64,000 nt of DNA, from assembly GCA_034434515.1 (NCBI GenBank), contig DAOTZA010000139.1, positions 1 to 64,000 of the forward strand, written 5' to 3'. Numbering within the stretch: the first letter of the stretch is position 1; the number at the start of each line of letters is the position of its first letter. The notes below the pieces were generated by a model. The model did not search any database and was not told the DNA's origin. It worked only from the letters and a program-made list of their open reading frames with translations. This stretch comes from NAK19 sp034434515. Its GTDB lineage: Bacteria > Chloroflexota > Anaerolineae > Anaerolineales > UBA4823. The translations under genes and the position numbers were made by a program. Shown here piece after piece: positions 45,261 to 53,898 of the stretch.

Positions 45261-46562
45261 TTACGCTAAACTGCCAGCGATGGCAATGGCGAGGCGATCG
45301 GGGTCAAGATATTTTCGCGCCGTTTCCAGGATCTGTTCACGGGTGACCGAACGCACCAAATCGGCATATTGACGGTAATAGTTCAAGCCGAGTCCGTAGC
45401 GTTCCAGATTGCCAAGAGCATAAGCGACGCCCATATTGGACTCCAGCGAGAGGGGCAAACGACCGATGAAGTTTGTCTGGCTGTCGCTGAGCTCCTCTTC
45501 GCTGACTTTCTCTTGTACAAAGCGCTGAATTTCCTGGCGGATGATGGCAATTGCCCGTTCGACATTCTCCGGGGCGACGCCGGCGGCAATTGTCCAACTG
45601 CCAGGACCAATCCCCGAGCTGAGCCTGGAATAGGCGTAATAAGCCAGGCCGGCCCGTTCGCGCACGGCATCCCCAATCCGACCCATTAATCCAAACTGGC
45701 CGAGGATATTGTTGCCAATTGCGGCGCTCATGTACTCCGGAGCATTGCGTTGCGGTCCAACCGAGCCGACCAGTAGATCGACTTGGGATTTTCCTGGGAT
45801 AAAAACCTTTTTTTGCACGGTTTCGGTGAGTGGTTGCAGGGGGGGCAATTCGGGAGGCAAAGGTTGTTCGGGATTCTGCCATTCGGCAAGGTGTTCGGAG
45901 ATGATCGCTATGGCATTCGACGGTTCAATAGCGCCAACGACTACGATGACCATGCCGCGCGGTCCGTAATGATGTTGGTGGAAGTTTACCAAATCTTCCA
46001 ATGTGATTTGCTGAACGGTTTCAGTGGTACCTTCTTCTGGAAAACGATAGGGGTGATGGGCGTAGACAATCTCGTCGAAGGTAAGAGAAGCCATCTCTGC
46101 AGTGTCCTGGGAACGCAAGATCAAACCGGTCAGCAATTGGGCGCGTTTACGTTCCACGTGTTCAGGGGGAAAGGTGGGTTCTTTGATGGCAGCAGCAAAT
46201 AGCTTACACAACATGTCGAAATCTTCGACCAGGGAGCGTCCTCCAAAGCTGGTAATGTGTGTACCCCCCTCAAAGCTCAAACTGGCGGCTGCCGATTCCA
46301 GCAAATCGTAAATCGTGTTGTAGTCAAAGGTTTTGGTTCCTAAAAGAAGGGAGCTTGCCGTAAAAGAGGCTAAACCGAGCTTTTCGGGAGGATCGAACAA
46401 ACTCCCCACTTGAATATATCCGTTCAAGACGATCGAAGGACTGTTGAAGTTCGAGCGTACCAGAACGACGATGCCATTGGGCAGTTCAACCCGCGTGATG
46501 TCATCTTCGCCGGGCAAGGAGTTTTGATGAGAGGGAGAGAAGGGTCGCAATTGACTCATCAT
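45261..46562 (-). CDS. M16-family peptidase homologue without the zinc motif
   Basis: 433 residues. M16 (pitrilysin/mitochondrial processing peptidase) fold: VELPNGIVVLVRSNFNSPSI at the start, RGMVIVVVGAIEPSNAIAII and the C-terminal repeat. The expected HxxEH is replaced by LASFTASSLLLGT, so the protein is predicted inactive. In this family an inactive subunit often forms a heterodimer with an active one; the active partner is the overlapping upstream gene (46559). Cytoplasmic, since no signal peptide is seen. Confidence 0.92.
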   Translation of the reverse strand: MMSQLRPFSPSHQNSLPGEDDITRVELPNGIVVLVRSNFNSPSIVLNGYIQVGSLFDPPEKLGLASFTASSLLLGTKTFDYNTIYDLLESAAASLSFEGGTHITSFGGRSLVEDFDMLCKLFAAAIKEPTFPPEHVERKRAQLLTGLILRSQDTAEMASLTFDEIVYAHHPYRFPEEGTTETVQQITLEDLVNFHQHHYGPRGMVIVVVGAIEPSNAIAIISEHLAEWQNPEQPLPPELPPLQPLTETVQKKVFIPGKSQVDLLVGSVGPQRNAPEYMSAAIGNNILGQFGLMGRIGDAVRERAGLAYYAYSRLSSGIGPGSWTIAAGVAPENVERAIAIIRQEIQRFVQEKVSEEELSDSQTNFIGRLPLSLESNMGVAYALGNLERYGLGLNYYRQYADLVRSVTREQILETARKYLDPDRLAIAIAGSLA

Positions 46563-47869
46563 TCAGAATCGCTTTCTTCGTCTTGGGGTGTGGCTGACGC
46601 TTCAGGTAGATAAACCCCGACCACTCGATTGCGGGTCTGCAGGTAGGTTTGGGCAACGCGTTGGACATCCTCAGGAGTAACCTGAGCCAACTTGTCGATG
46701 AATTCTAAGTACCATTCATACGTGGCAAACATTTCCGAAAAGCCCATCCAAAATGCCTGATTGCTGATGCTCTCGCTGCCATAAGCAAACAAAGCGCGTG
46801 CCTGTTTGCTGGCGCGTTGAATTTCTTCGACAGGAGGTGGCGAATCTTGCAAGCGTTTGATTTCATCTTCAATGCGTTGTAACACTTGTTCGGCGGTTTT
46901 GTCGGGGCGGACGATGCAAGTGATGAGGTATAGGAAGGGGTCAATGGTTGCCCCAACTCCACCCTGGACACTGACGGCTAAATCGCCCTCGACCAGGGCG
47001 CGATACAGCCGCGAGGTTTTATTCGAAATGCCTCCGCCAAAGATGTTCAGATTACTCGGTCCGGTCAGCAGGCTATCGAGAATGGTGAGGGGAATAAAGT
47101 CGGGATGGGTTGAATTGGGCACATGATGGGCGAGCATTAAGTAGGTAGTATCGTCCGGCCCTTGTACCGTAACGCGACGTTCCCCTTGTTGGGGGGGTTC
47201 AGTGCGACATAAGCGCGGCGGATCGATCCCGCGCGGGATGGGTTCGTAAAGCTCTCGCACGCGTTTCAGCATCTCCTCGGTGTCAAAATCGCCGGCGATG
47301 GCTAACACAGCGTTGTTAGGCACATAGTACGTGCGATAGTGCTGAACGAGGTCATCCCGCGTCATTGTCTGGAGATCAACCAAATCGCCAATGACCTCGT
47401 GATGGTAGGGATGAACGCGAAAGGCGGCCGCTTGAACCTCTTCGCCCAGACGAAAGAGCGGTTCGTTTTCGTTACCCTGCCGTTCGGAAATGATAACCGT
47501 TCTTTCCGATTCCACTTCTTGGGGGTCGAAAAGACAATTAACCATGCGATCAGCTTCCAGGCTAAGGGCAAGATCGATTTTATCAGCCGGCATGGTCTCG
47601 AAGCAAGTTGTCCAATCGAGATAGGTCATTGCGTTCCACGAGCCGCCCTCCCGCGAGATGGCTTTATCGAGCACAGAGGCTGGAAAGCGGGGCGTCCCTT
47701 TGAAAAGCATGTGTTCGATCCAATGTGCGATACCGGTTTTTCCGCAAGGCTCGTCCCGCGATCCGACTCGATACCAGATCCAATGGCTGATTATTGGGGC
47801 GGTGTGAATCTCTTTGAGAAGCACCAATAAACCGTTAGATAGGGTCAGTTTTGTGATTGAATCCGACAT
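46559..47869 (-). CDS. Zinc-dependent M16-family peptidase
   Basis: 436 residues. Has the complete inverted zincin motif HWIEH in GIAHWIEHMLFKGTPRF, plus the downstream Glu in ESERTVIISERQGNEN. The start ATG at 47869 gives MSDSITKLTLSNGLLVLL, fitting the family, with GGAG five bases upstream; a longer in-frame form to 47929 is unlikely. The stop overlaps the start of the inactive partner (ATGATGA), indicating coupled translation and a heterodimeric peptidase of the PqqL/processing-peptidase type. Substrate unknown. Confidence 0.93.
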   Translation of the reverse strand: MSDSITKLTLSNGLLVLLKEIHTAPIISHWIWYRVGSRDEPCGKTGIAHWIEHMLFKGTPRFPASVLDKAISREGGSWNAMTYLDWTTCFETMPADKIDLALSLEADRMVNCLFDPQEVESERTVIISERQGNENEPLFRLGEEVQAAAFRVHPYHHEVIGDLVDLQTMTRDDLVQHYRTYYVPNNAVLAIAGDFDTEEMLKRVRELYEPIPRGIDPPRLCRTEPPQQGERRVTVQGPDDTTYLMLAHHVPNSTHPDFIPLTILDSLLTGPSNLNIFGGGISNKTSRLYRALVEGDLAVSVQGGVGATIDPFLYLITCIVRPDKTAEQVLQRIEDEIKRLQDSPPPVEEIQRASKQARALFAYGSESISNQAFWMGFSEMFATYEWYLEFIDKLAQVTPEDVQRVAQTYLQTRNRVVGVYLPEASATPQDEESDSE

Positions 47870-47947
47870 ACAGGCTCCACTTGTACGAAATGACACTGAA
47901 TAATACCATGAGAGGAGTTTTATCAGCAATAATTAAGAGCTTTCCAC

Positions 47948-47976
47948 TTGTGATTTGTTTCACGTCTGTATATAAT
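47948..47976 (+). promoter_or_regulatory. Promoter of the FprA-like gene
   Basis: TTGTGA (47948-47953), 17-base spacer, TATAAT (47971-47976). It gives a leader of roughly 190 bases before the coding start. A 10-codon ORF at 48065 is present in the leader but has no supporting features. Confidence 0.75.
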
Positions 47977-48173
47977 CACAGAAGGTATAATTGTTTGGAC
48001 TTGAGCGTAAGAGAGAAGGCAGCCTTGAAGCATCGATCTCAAAAGTCAAAACAAGGTTCCCACAATGGGTATTCCCTTGACCGTTTATTCCAGATGAGTT
48101 GCAATATCCTTACCCAAAAGGAAAAATCGGCAAATTGTTGTGAGCATCATTTCAATAGCCAATGGAGGAGCTC

Positions 48174-49538
48174 GTGGAAGGACAATCTCTTGAACAATAT
48201 ACGATAGCTGTGGTTGGAGCTGGCCCGGCGGGGTTATTTGCCAGTCGTCAGTTTGCTGAAAGCGGGGCGAAAGTGCTCTTGTTTAATCGAGATATTAAGC
48301 CAGGTGGTTTGGCAGAGTATGGGATTTACCCTGACAAAGTAAAAATGAAAGAGGGTTTGCGCAAGCAGTTTCAGCAAATTCTGGAAATGCCCACCGTCCA
48401 CTACTTTGGCAATGTGGTTATTGGAAGAAAAGGCGATCTGACCCTGGATGAAATACAGGCGCTGGGGGTTGATGCAATTGTGGTCACCGCCGGAGCGCAA
48501 GGGACGAAGTGGTTAGGTATTCCTGGTGAGACAATCCCCAAAGGGGTTTATCACGCCAAAGACATTGTTTACCATTACAATAAATTACCGCCTTACAGTC
48601 AGAAAGAGATCTTTATCGGGCGGCGGGTAGCCATTGTCGGGGTTGGAAATGTCATGATGGACATTGCCCGCTATTGCATTCGCGAGAAGAAGGTCGATGA
48701 GGTCATTGCAGTGGCTCGGCGTGGCCCGGCGGAAGTGAAATTCGATAAGAAAGAGATGGAATATGTCATTGCCAATTTGGATTTGGATGCCCTGGATGAG
48801 GAGATCCGCCGCGCTAAGCCGATTATGCTGGCGATTGGACAGGATCCGGAAGAGGCAAAAGCGAACATTTTAGCCGCTTTACCCAAAGCAGTACCCCCGG
48901 TCTCGCGCACCCGTTTCCGCTTTGATTTCTTGGCTGCCCCGACCCGCATTCTCGGTGAGGACAAAGGGTATGTAACTGGACTCGAGATCGAAGATACGAC
49001 TCTGGTGCGCGTCAAGGATGATACGCGGGCAAAGCTGTTGGGTTCCAGGCGTAATCTCTATGTGGATACAGTGATTTTCTGCATTGGGGATAAAGTTGAT
49101 GACGATTTTGGATTACCGGTGCAATGGAATGAGTTTGTCAAGAGCCCTAACCCACAATTCCCGGTTGATGAAATTTCTTATGAGGCCTATGACCCCGAAG
49201 CAGGCAAGTCTATCCAGGGGGTATTTGTCGCCGGTTGGTCACGCGAAGCGAGTAGTGGTCTGGTGGGGGTGGCACGTAAGGATGGAGAGCGCTGCGCGCG
49301 AGCGGTGATGCAATATCTTCAGACCGTTAAACCGAAAGCCCAAGCGGATGAGATTCTGCGCCTGATCCGAGAACGCCTGAGTGAGCTTCCGAAACCGGTG
49401 GTTACTCAGGAACACCTTCCGCTGCTAATTGCTGCTGAGCGGGCGAAAGCAGCCGAGCTGGGTGTAGAAGATTTCAAGTTTGCTACCAATGAAGAAATGT
49501 TGCAGGTGATGGGCTTGCTGGAGGCAGCCGCAACCTAA
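48174..49538 (+). CDS. FprA/adrenodoxin-reductase-like FAD flavoprotein
   Basis: About 454 residues. FAD-binding TIAVVGAGPAGLFASRQFAE at the N-terminus, the family signature KPGGLAEYGIYPDKVKMKEG, NADP-binding VAIVGVGNVMMDIARYCI, and FAGWSREA-type C-terminal FAD contact (VFVAGWSREASSGLVGVAR). Related enzymes move electrons between NADPH and ferredoxin. A C-terminal extension of about 70 residues after the FAD domain is unusual. The GTG at 48174 has GGAGG five bases upstream, while the ATG at 48162 lacks a site; both are in frame. Confidence 0.88.
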   Translation: MEGQSLEQYTIAVVGAGPAGLFASRQFAESGAKVLLFNRDIKPGGLAEYGIYPDKVKMKEGLRKQFQQILEMPTVHYFGNVVIGRKGDLTLDEIQALGVDAIVVTAGAQGTKWLGIPGETIPKGVYHAKDIVYHYNKLPPYSQKEIFIGRRVAIVGVGNVMMDIARYCIREKKVDEVIAVARRGPAEVKFDKKEMEYVIANLDLDALDEEIRRAKPIMLAIGQDPEEAKANILAALPKAVPPVSRTRFRFDFLAAPTRILGEDKGYVTGLEIEDTTLVRVKDDTRAKLLGSRRNLYVDTVIFCIGDKVDDDFGLPVQWNEFVKSPNPQFPVDEISYEAYDPEAGKSIQGVFVAGWSREASSGLVGVARKDGERCARAVMQYLQTVKPKAQADEILRLIRERLSELPKPVVTQEHLPLLIAAERAKAAELGVEDFKFATNEEMLQVMGLLEAAAT

Positions 49539-50026
49539 TCACCCTTGCTGTCTTGAGAAGCGTTTTGCGGCTTTACCAGCGCCTTGGGATGACGATAGGG
49601 AAGCGGTATCGTCATCAAAAACCCTAGGACGATAAGCAGTTGGCCGCTGATAACGCCGATGGCTTGCACTGCGCCAAAGTAAGGCACTTTGGGAAAGCGG
49701 TGTGAACCGATGCCAAAAACATCGGCCATGCCGCTCATGGCCGCAATTAGATACCCGGTGCTCACCAGTCGGAAGCCAATATCGGCAAGGATACTCTTCT
49801 CTCTGCCGTTCCAAAGAGCGTTCAGAGCCAGATACCCTCCGCCGCACATCACGGCTAGGCCGATCAAGAAAACCGCAATTTGCACAAAACCGATTACCGG
49901 GCTGCGATCCAGCCCAAAGGTTGCCGGCCGAATTCCGATGATAAAGAGCAGAAACCCCAGGAACAGTACTCCCAATCCACTTTTCAGACGATTTTTAACG
50001 CTTTGATTTCTCTCATCTGTCATCAA
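49535..50026 (-). CDS. Four-span membrane protein of unknown function
   Basis: 163 residues with hydrophobic segments at about 14-32, 44-66, 85-105 and 120-145. No signature motifs recognised. It overlaps the stop of the convergent FprA-like gene by 4 bases and starts 12 bases after the M19 dipeptidase gene, in the same direction, so it may belong to that transcript. Confidence 0.75.
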   Translation of the reverse strand: MMTDERNQSVKNRLKSGLGVLFLGFLLFIIGIRPATFGLDRSPVIGFVQIAVFLIGLAVMCGGGYLALNALWNGREKSILADIGFRLVSTGYLIAAMSGMADVFGIGSHRFPKVPYFGAVQAIGVISGQLLIVLGFLMTIPLPYRHPKALVKPQNASQDSKGD

Positions 50027-50038
50027 GGAATAACCTCT

Positions 50039-51115
50039 CTAAGGTAGAAAACGATTGCAGCAGCGCAGCCAGTTGCCCTGGAAGATGTTGTTAATGTCTT
50101 GGGTTGAATAACCGCGCTCAGATAGAAGAGGGGCTAACTGTTGTAGGTCGGCGATGGTGTTGATCTCAACGGGAACTGATTGCCAGCCAAAACCGCCATC
50201 AAAGTCACTGCCAATCCCAACGTGCAGCGAATCGCCGGCTAATTGACAGATGTGGTCAATGTGGGCAACCAAATTGAGCAGGGTAACCTCCTCCCGCCGA
50301 TCACCCTCGCGCCAGCCTGCTTTTAGGAAGGCATTATACGGGATCACGCCGATGACCCCATCGCGCTCGATCAGCCTGCGGATGATTCGATCGGAGAGAT
50401 GGCGATTGCTTTCTACCCCTCTCAGCAGGGCTTTGGCATTGGCGTGAGTGGCTAGGACAACACCATCGTACTGATCGAGCGCCTGTAGAGCTGCCGGCTC
50501 GTCCATGTGACTCAAGTCAAGCGCAAAGCCGACGTTTGCCATTGTCTCCAATAGTTGCTCGCCAAGCCTGGTCAGCCGACCCGGCTCATTCGTCCCACCG
50601 CAAAAGGGATTGCCTGCCCAGGCTGGACCGAGGATGCGTACCCCTAAATCCCACCAGGTTTCGACCTCGCGGGGATGCTCAATGGCTTCAGCGCCTTCCA
50701 TCAGGATCAACAAGCCGACCGGATAAGAGTCTTTTGCCTGTTGCCATTCGGTTTGTAACTTTTCCAGGTCGTTTTTGTTTTGGATCAAGGTAAACTTTTG
50801 GGGGTTTTGTTCGACCAACTTAAAATAAGCGTCGAGCTGGGCGCGGTAGACCTTTTTCGCCTGGCGGCTGTCGGCATAACATTGCGTATCCCAATCGCCC
50901 AGTTTTTTGCGCATTGGCGCGGCGAAGAGGGTGGCAAAAATCAGCATAACTTGCCCGCGCTGATACTCTTCCCACCCCAGCAGGGTATCACCGTTCCATT
51001 GCCAGATCGAGCTGCCAGCTTCTGATTGGCGAATTTCAAGCGCAGAACGGCTGTAATCGCGTTGAAATGTCAGGATATTCCAGGCTAAATCTTCATGGGC
51101 ATCGATCAGGATCAT
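50039..51115 (-). CDS. M19-family membrane dipeptidase homologue
   Basis: 358 residues, no signal peptide. Renal-dipeptidase family: DAHEDLAWNILTF (the HxD metal ligands near the N-terminus), ILMEGAEAIEHP (metal Glu), DLSHMDEPAAL, VVLATHANAKALL and HVGIGSDFDGGFGW (C-terminal Asp). It probably cleaves dipeptides, perhaps D-amino-acid containing ones from cell wall turnover; the exact substrate is inferred. Its start overlaps the mutY stop (51112-51115). Confidence 0.92.
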   Translation of the reverse strand: MILIDAHEDLAWNILTFQRDYSRSALEIRQSEAGSSIWQWNGDTLLGWEEYQRGQVMLIFATLFAAPMRKKLGDWDTQCYADSRQAKKVYRAQLDAYFKLVEQNPQKFTLIQNKNDLEKLQTEWQQAKDSYPVGLLILMEGAEAIEHPREVETWWDLGVRILGPAWAGNPFCGGTNEPGRLTRLGEQLLETMANVGFALDLSHMDEPAALQALDQYDGVVLATHANAKALLRGVESNRHLSDRIIRRLIERDGVIGVIPYNAFLKAGWREGDRREEVTLLNLVAHIDHICQLAGDSLHVGIGSDFDGGFGWQSVPVEINTIADLQQLAPLLSERGYSTQDINNIFQGNWLRCCNRFLP

Positions 51116-52188
51116 GGGTCGACCTCCTCGTTGAGGAGCTGGCGGGCGATTTGGCGATCAATTTTCCCCATTGGGAAAAGCGGCAGTTGTTGCCGCTCTA
51201 CCCATAGAAACGCTTGACCTTGCCGCGGATTGGGTTGATTGCCATCAGGAATCATACAGCGGAAGGCATGGAGGGTGACACGATAATGCGTGTAGGCGTG
51301 ACGATAGACACCGAGGGATGAGCCGACCTCAATCTCCAGAGCAAGCTCTTCCTGAATTTCGCGTTTCAGGCAGGATTCCAGGCTCTCGCCCTCCTGGCAT
51401 TTGCCACCGGGAAATTCCCACATTCCACCCAACAGGCCTTCCCGAGGACGTTGGGCGATGAGATATTTGCCATTTTGGATGATCACCGCCGCGGTGACGA
51501 GAACATGGGGAAGATTGTTTTTGGCTTTTTTAACCGGGATTTCGGATTGAAGCCCTGTTTGGAAAGTTTTACAGTGAGCGGATAACGGACAGAGGTCACA
51601 GCGGGGCTGACGCGCTGTGCAAATCATTGCCCCGAGGTCCATCAGAGCCTGATTATACGCTCCAGCCTTGCCGGAAGGGAGATGAAATCGAGCAAATTGG
51701 AGCAGTTCCCGGTCGCTTTGAGAAGTGCGCAAAGGAAGGCGATGGGCTGTTAATCTGGCAAGGACACGGCGGATATTGCCGTCTAAGGTGGGTTCATCCT
51801 GCTCGAAAGCAATGGAAGCAATCGCTGCGGCAGTGTAATCCCCGATGCCTGGCAACTTGCGCAGGGCTTTGATATTCTGCGGTAAAGCGCCTTGAAATTG
51901 CTCCTGAAGCAAGCGCGCTGCGCGATACAAATTTCTGGCGCGGGCGTAGTATCCTAATCCCTCCCAGTAGCGGAGCACTTCCTCTTCGGTGGCATTTGCC
52001 AGGCTCAGCGGGTCGGGAAAGCGTTCCATCCAGCGGATATAGTAGGGAATGACGGTTTCCACCCGGGTTTGCTGGAGCATGATTTCTGAGACCCAAACCG
52101 CATAAGGGGAAGAACGCCCGCGCCAAGGGAGGGGGCGGGCGTTTTTGGTATACCAGTCGAGGATTGCAATTGCAATCGAGGATTCCAT
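51112..52188 (-). CDS. mutY: A/G-specific adenine glycosylase MutY
   Basis: 358 residues. Removes A mispaired with 8-oxoG. Catalytic residues E35 (WVSEIMLQQTRVETVI) and D136 (LDGNIRRVLARL), helix-hairpin-helix LRKLPGIGDYTAAAIASIAF and the iron-sulfur cluster C190-x6-C197-x2-C200-x5-C206. The C-terminal domain is NUDIX-like, and unusually keeps a complete Nudix box GGKCQEGESLESCLKREIQE, as in MutT enzymes, so extra hydrolase activity is conceivable. Confidence 0.95.
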   Translation of the reverse strand: MESSIAIAILDWYTKNARPLPWRGRSSPYAVWVSEIMLQQTRVETVIPYYIRWMERFPDPLSLANATEEEVLRYWEGLGYYARARNLYRAARLLQEQFQGALPQNIKALRKLPGIGDYTAAAIASIAFEQDEPTLDGNIRRVLARLTAHRLPLRTSQSDRELLQFARFHLPSGKAGAYNQALMDLGAMICTARQPRCDLCPLSAHCKTFQTGLQSEIPVKKAKNNLPHVLVTAAVIIQNGKYLIAQRPREGLLGGMWEFPGGKCQEGESLESCLKREIQEELALEIEVGSSLGVYRHAYTHYRVTLHAFRCMIPDGNQPNPRQGQAFLWVERQQLPLFPMGKIDRQIARQLLNEEVDP

Positions 52189-52202
52189 GATCTCTTGGGT
52201 TC

Positions 52203-52505
52203 CTACAATTGGAAACCCGGTCGATCCTCCACAACTTTCAATTTTAGTTCTTCGACGTAATCCAACAGTTGTTCTGTCAGGCGTTGCCAGTCGGTGGAAT
52301 TCAGCACTTGTTGTAAACGACTGAGGGTGGAACTGCGGATGGCAGTCATGATCTGGGGTTGGTCACCATAGACGGTGAACCACGCATCGGATGGTTCCAG
52401 GCCCAGCTTTTCGATACTGGGGATGAATTCGCGCACCATAAACTCGAAGTATTCTTGCTCTTTTGCGGGAAGGATATCCCAGGTCATTAAGAGTTTTACC
52501 GCCAT
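52203..52505 (-). CDS. Small protein of unknown function, possible dimeric alpha-beta barrel
   Basis: 100 residues, no confident family. The pattern of strand (AVKLLMTWDI), helix with EQEYFEFMVREFIPSIEKLG, strand (DAWFTVYG) and helix (STLSRLQQVLNSTDWQRLTE) resembles the ABM/DUF-type dimeric alpha-beta barrel. It lies 4 bases after the MBL-fold gene and 14 bases before mutY, so it is probably part of the same operon. Confidence 0.7.
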   Translation of the reverse strand: MAVKLLMTWDILPAKEQEYFEFMVREFIPSIEKLGLEPSDAWFTVYGDQPQIMTAIRSSTLSRLQQVLNSTDWQRLTEQLLDYVEELKLKVVEDRPGFQL

Positions 52506-52509
52506 GCCT

Positions 52510-53166
52510 TTATCCTTTTTGTGACTGTTGAACCTTTAGGGCAATTACTTTCGTTTCTTCAGGTATCGCGGAGGGATTGACCTTGAGCAAGTCGGTTTCC
52601 TCTAAATCATTGATACCCATTTCCTTCAGGAATTTACTCAACGGCGCCAGCTTTAGCTGACAACCCGGCGTGTGATAATGCATGGGGATTACAATGCCGG
52701 GTTCCAGCAAGCTGACGATTTCGGCAGCTTTGGCGGCGCTCAGACCGCCTCCACCCCCAACCGGTACGAGGGCGATGTGGACATTCCCCAGCGCCTCTAC
52801 CTCCGTTTGACTCGGCACGCGGCGGATATCGCCGAGATGCGCCACTGTGACTCCATTATAATCAAAAACATAGAGTGTGTTGCGGGGTTCATTTGAATCC
52901 AGTTTTCCTTGCCCGTTCGTTTGAACGCCGGTAATAAAGACGCCGCCGATTTCGTATTCACCCGGACCGCGCAAGACATGGGTGCGCCCTTTAACGGCGT
53001 TGAAATTGGCGTGACCTGGCGCTTCGTGGCTGATGGTGACGATATCCGCTTTAAGTCTTAAGGGTTCGTAACCGACCACTTGATGGTCATACGGGTCGGT
53101 GACGACACTTGCCATGCCACGCTCGGATAAACGAAAACAAGATAAACCAAACCAAACAATTTCCAT
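52510..53166 (-). CDS. MBL-fold metallo-hydrolase-like protein
   Basis: 218 residues of the UlaG-like branch: EIVWFGLSCFRLSERGMASV at the start, TVAHLGDIRRVPSQTEVEAL, HIALVPVGGGGGLSAAKAAE and IVIPMHYHTPGC. The usual HxHxDH motif is replaced by TISHEAPGHANFNAV, so metal binding differs from classical enzymes and activity is uncertain. Cytoplasmic. First gene of the short unit with the 100-residue protein and mutY. Confidence 0.85.
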   Translation of the reverse strand: MEIVWFGLSCFRLSERGMASVVTDPYDHQVVGYEPLRLKADIVTISHEAPGHANFNAVKGRTHVLRGPGEYEIGGVFITGVQTNGQGKLDSNEPRNTLYVFDYNGVTVAHLGDIRRVPSQTEVEALGNVHIALVPVGGGGGLSAAKAAEIVSLLEPGIVIPMHYHTPGCQLKLAPLSKFLKEMGINDLEETDLLKVNPSAIPEETKVIALKVQQSQKG

Positions 53167-53230
53167 GCAGCGTTCTCCGTTGAGATGGATTATACATCAT
53201 TTGAAAGCGGGATGGTTTAGAAAAATACCC

Positions 53231-53259
53231 TAGACAATCCCCAAAACCCTGAGTAAAAT
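53231..53259 (+). promoter_or_regulatory. Promoter of the tRNA-Phe-Gly-Cys cluster
   Basis: TAGACA (53231-53236), 17-base spacer, TAAAAT (53254-53259), with the first tRNA beginning 28 bases downstream. Confidence 0.72.
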
Positions 53260-53287
53260 ATAGGTACACAATGACAGACACTGGTCG

Positions 53288-53360
53288 GCCGAGATAGCTC
53301 AGTTGGTAGAGCACATGACTGAAAATCATGGTGTCGCCAGTTCGATTCTGGCTCTCGGCA
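53288..53360 (+). tRNA. tRNA-Phe (anticodon GAA)
   Basis: 73-base cloverleaf: acceptor GCCGAGA/TCTCGGC, discriminator A, anticodon loop CTGAAAA (GAA), T-arm AGTTCGATTCT. CCA is not encoded. Confidence 0.97.
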
Positions 53361-53384
53361 TTCTCGGCCTTGGCGGTCGAAGCT

Positions 53385-53457
<73 letters not shown>

Positions 53458-53471
53458 CTTTTTATCCAAGT

Positions 53472-53542
53472 GGCGACGTGGCCAAGTGGTAAGGCAAGGG
53501 TCTGCAAAACCCTGATCACGGGTTCAAATCCCGTCGTCGCCT
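53472..53542 (+). tRNA. tRNA-Cys (anticodon GCA)
   Basis: 71-base cloverleaf: acceptor GGCGACG/CGTCGCC, discriminator T (as expected for Cys), anticodon loop CTGCAAA (GCA), T-arm GGGTTCAAATCCC. Its 3' end overlaps on the opposite strand with the AbrB-type gene. Confidence 0.97.
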
Positions 53543-53746
53543 TTTGTCTTCTTCTTCACACGGCGGGTGGGTGTCTATGCCAGACAGAAAGCCTTCCGCT
53601 TGTTCAATGGGCGGAACAATCACCATGCGCAGAGTCTTTTTGTGAGGGGTACAGACAACTTTTTGGCCGGGTCGCAAATCGAATTGTTCCCGTACCTCTC
53701 GAGGGATTACAACCTGATATTTTGTGGAGATGGTCGAGATAAACAA
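53516..53746 (-). CDS. AbrB/MazE-type DNA-binding protein, C-terminus overlapping tRNA-Cys
   Basis: 76 residues, TTG start. The swapped-hairpin AbrB motif is clear: ISTKYQVVIPREVREQFDLR and PGQKVVCTPHKKTLRMVIV. Such proteins are often antitoxins of VapBC-type modules or transcription regulators; no toxin gene is adjacent. The last 9 codons (EDKRRRRDLNP end) are read from the complement of tRNA-Cys (53516-53542), so the reading frame probably extends by chance into the tRNA. Confidence 0.75.
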   Translation of the reverse strand: MFISTISTKYQVVIPREVREQFDLRPGQKVVCTPHKKTLRMVIVPPIEQAEGFLSGIDTHPPCEEEDKRRRRDLNP

Positions 53747-53852
53747 TACTTACACTCTACTGGTTGAATAGTTTTGGTAATACGATAAAATTATAGCTCA
53801 CTTATTTTTGCTGCTATTCCGGGGGAGTGGATTGGGATAATCGAGCTTGCTC

Positions 53853-53898
53853 TTGACGAAAAACGAAGCCAGGATACAATATATTCAAACCGATGAAT
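53853..53898 (+). promoter_or_regulatory. arsR-type promoter with inverted repeat operator
   Basis: TTGACG (53853-53858), 16-base spacer, TACAAT (53875-53880). An inverted repeat ATTCA (53883-53887) and TGAAT (53894-53898) covers the predicted transcript start and start codon, a typical position for an ArsR/SmtB operator. Autoregulation is inferred. Confidence 0.6.

Noticed and set aside
48065..48097. 10-codon ORF in the FprA-like leader as an attenuator peptide
   Set aside because: No terminator/antiterminator pair follows and its codons are not biased, unlike the metG leader.
47857..48207. Plus-strand open frame over the FprA-like gene's leader
   Set aside because: It spans the promoter at 47948-47976 and has no ribosome site; composition is not protein-like.
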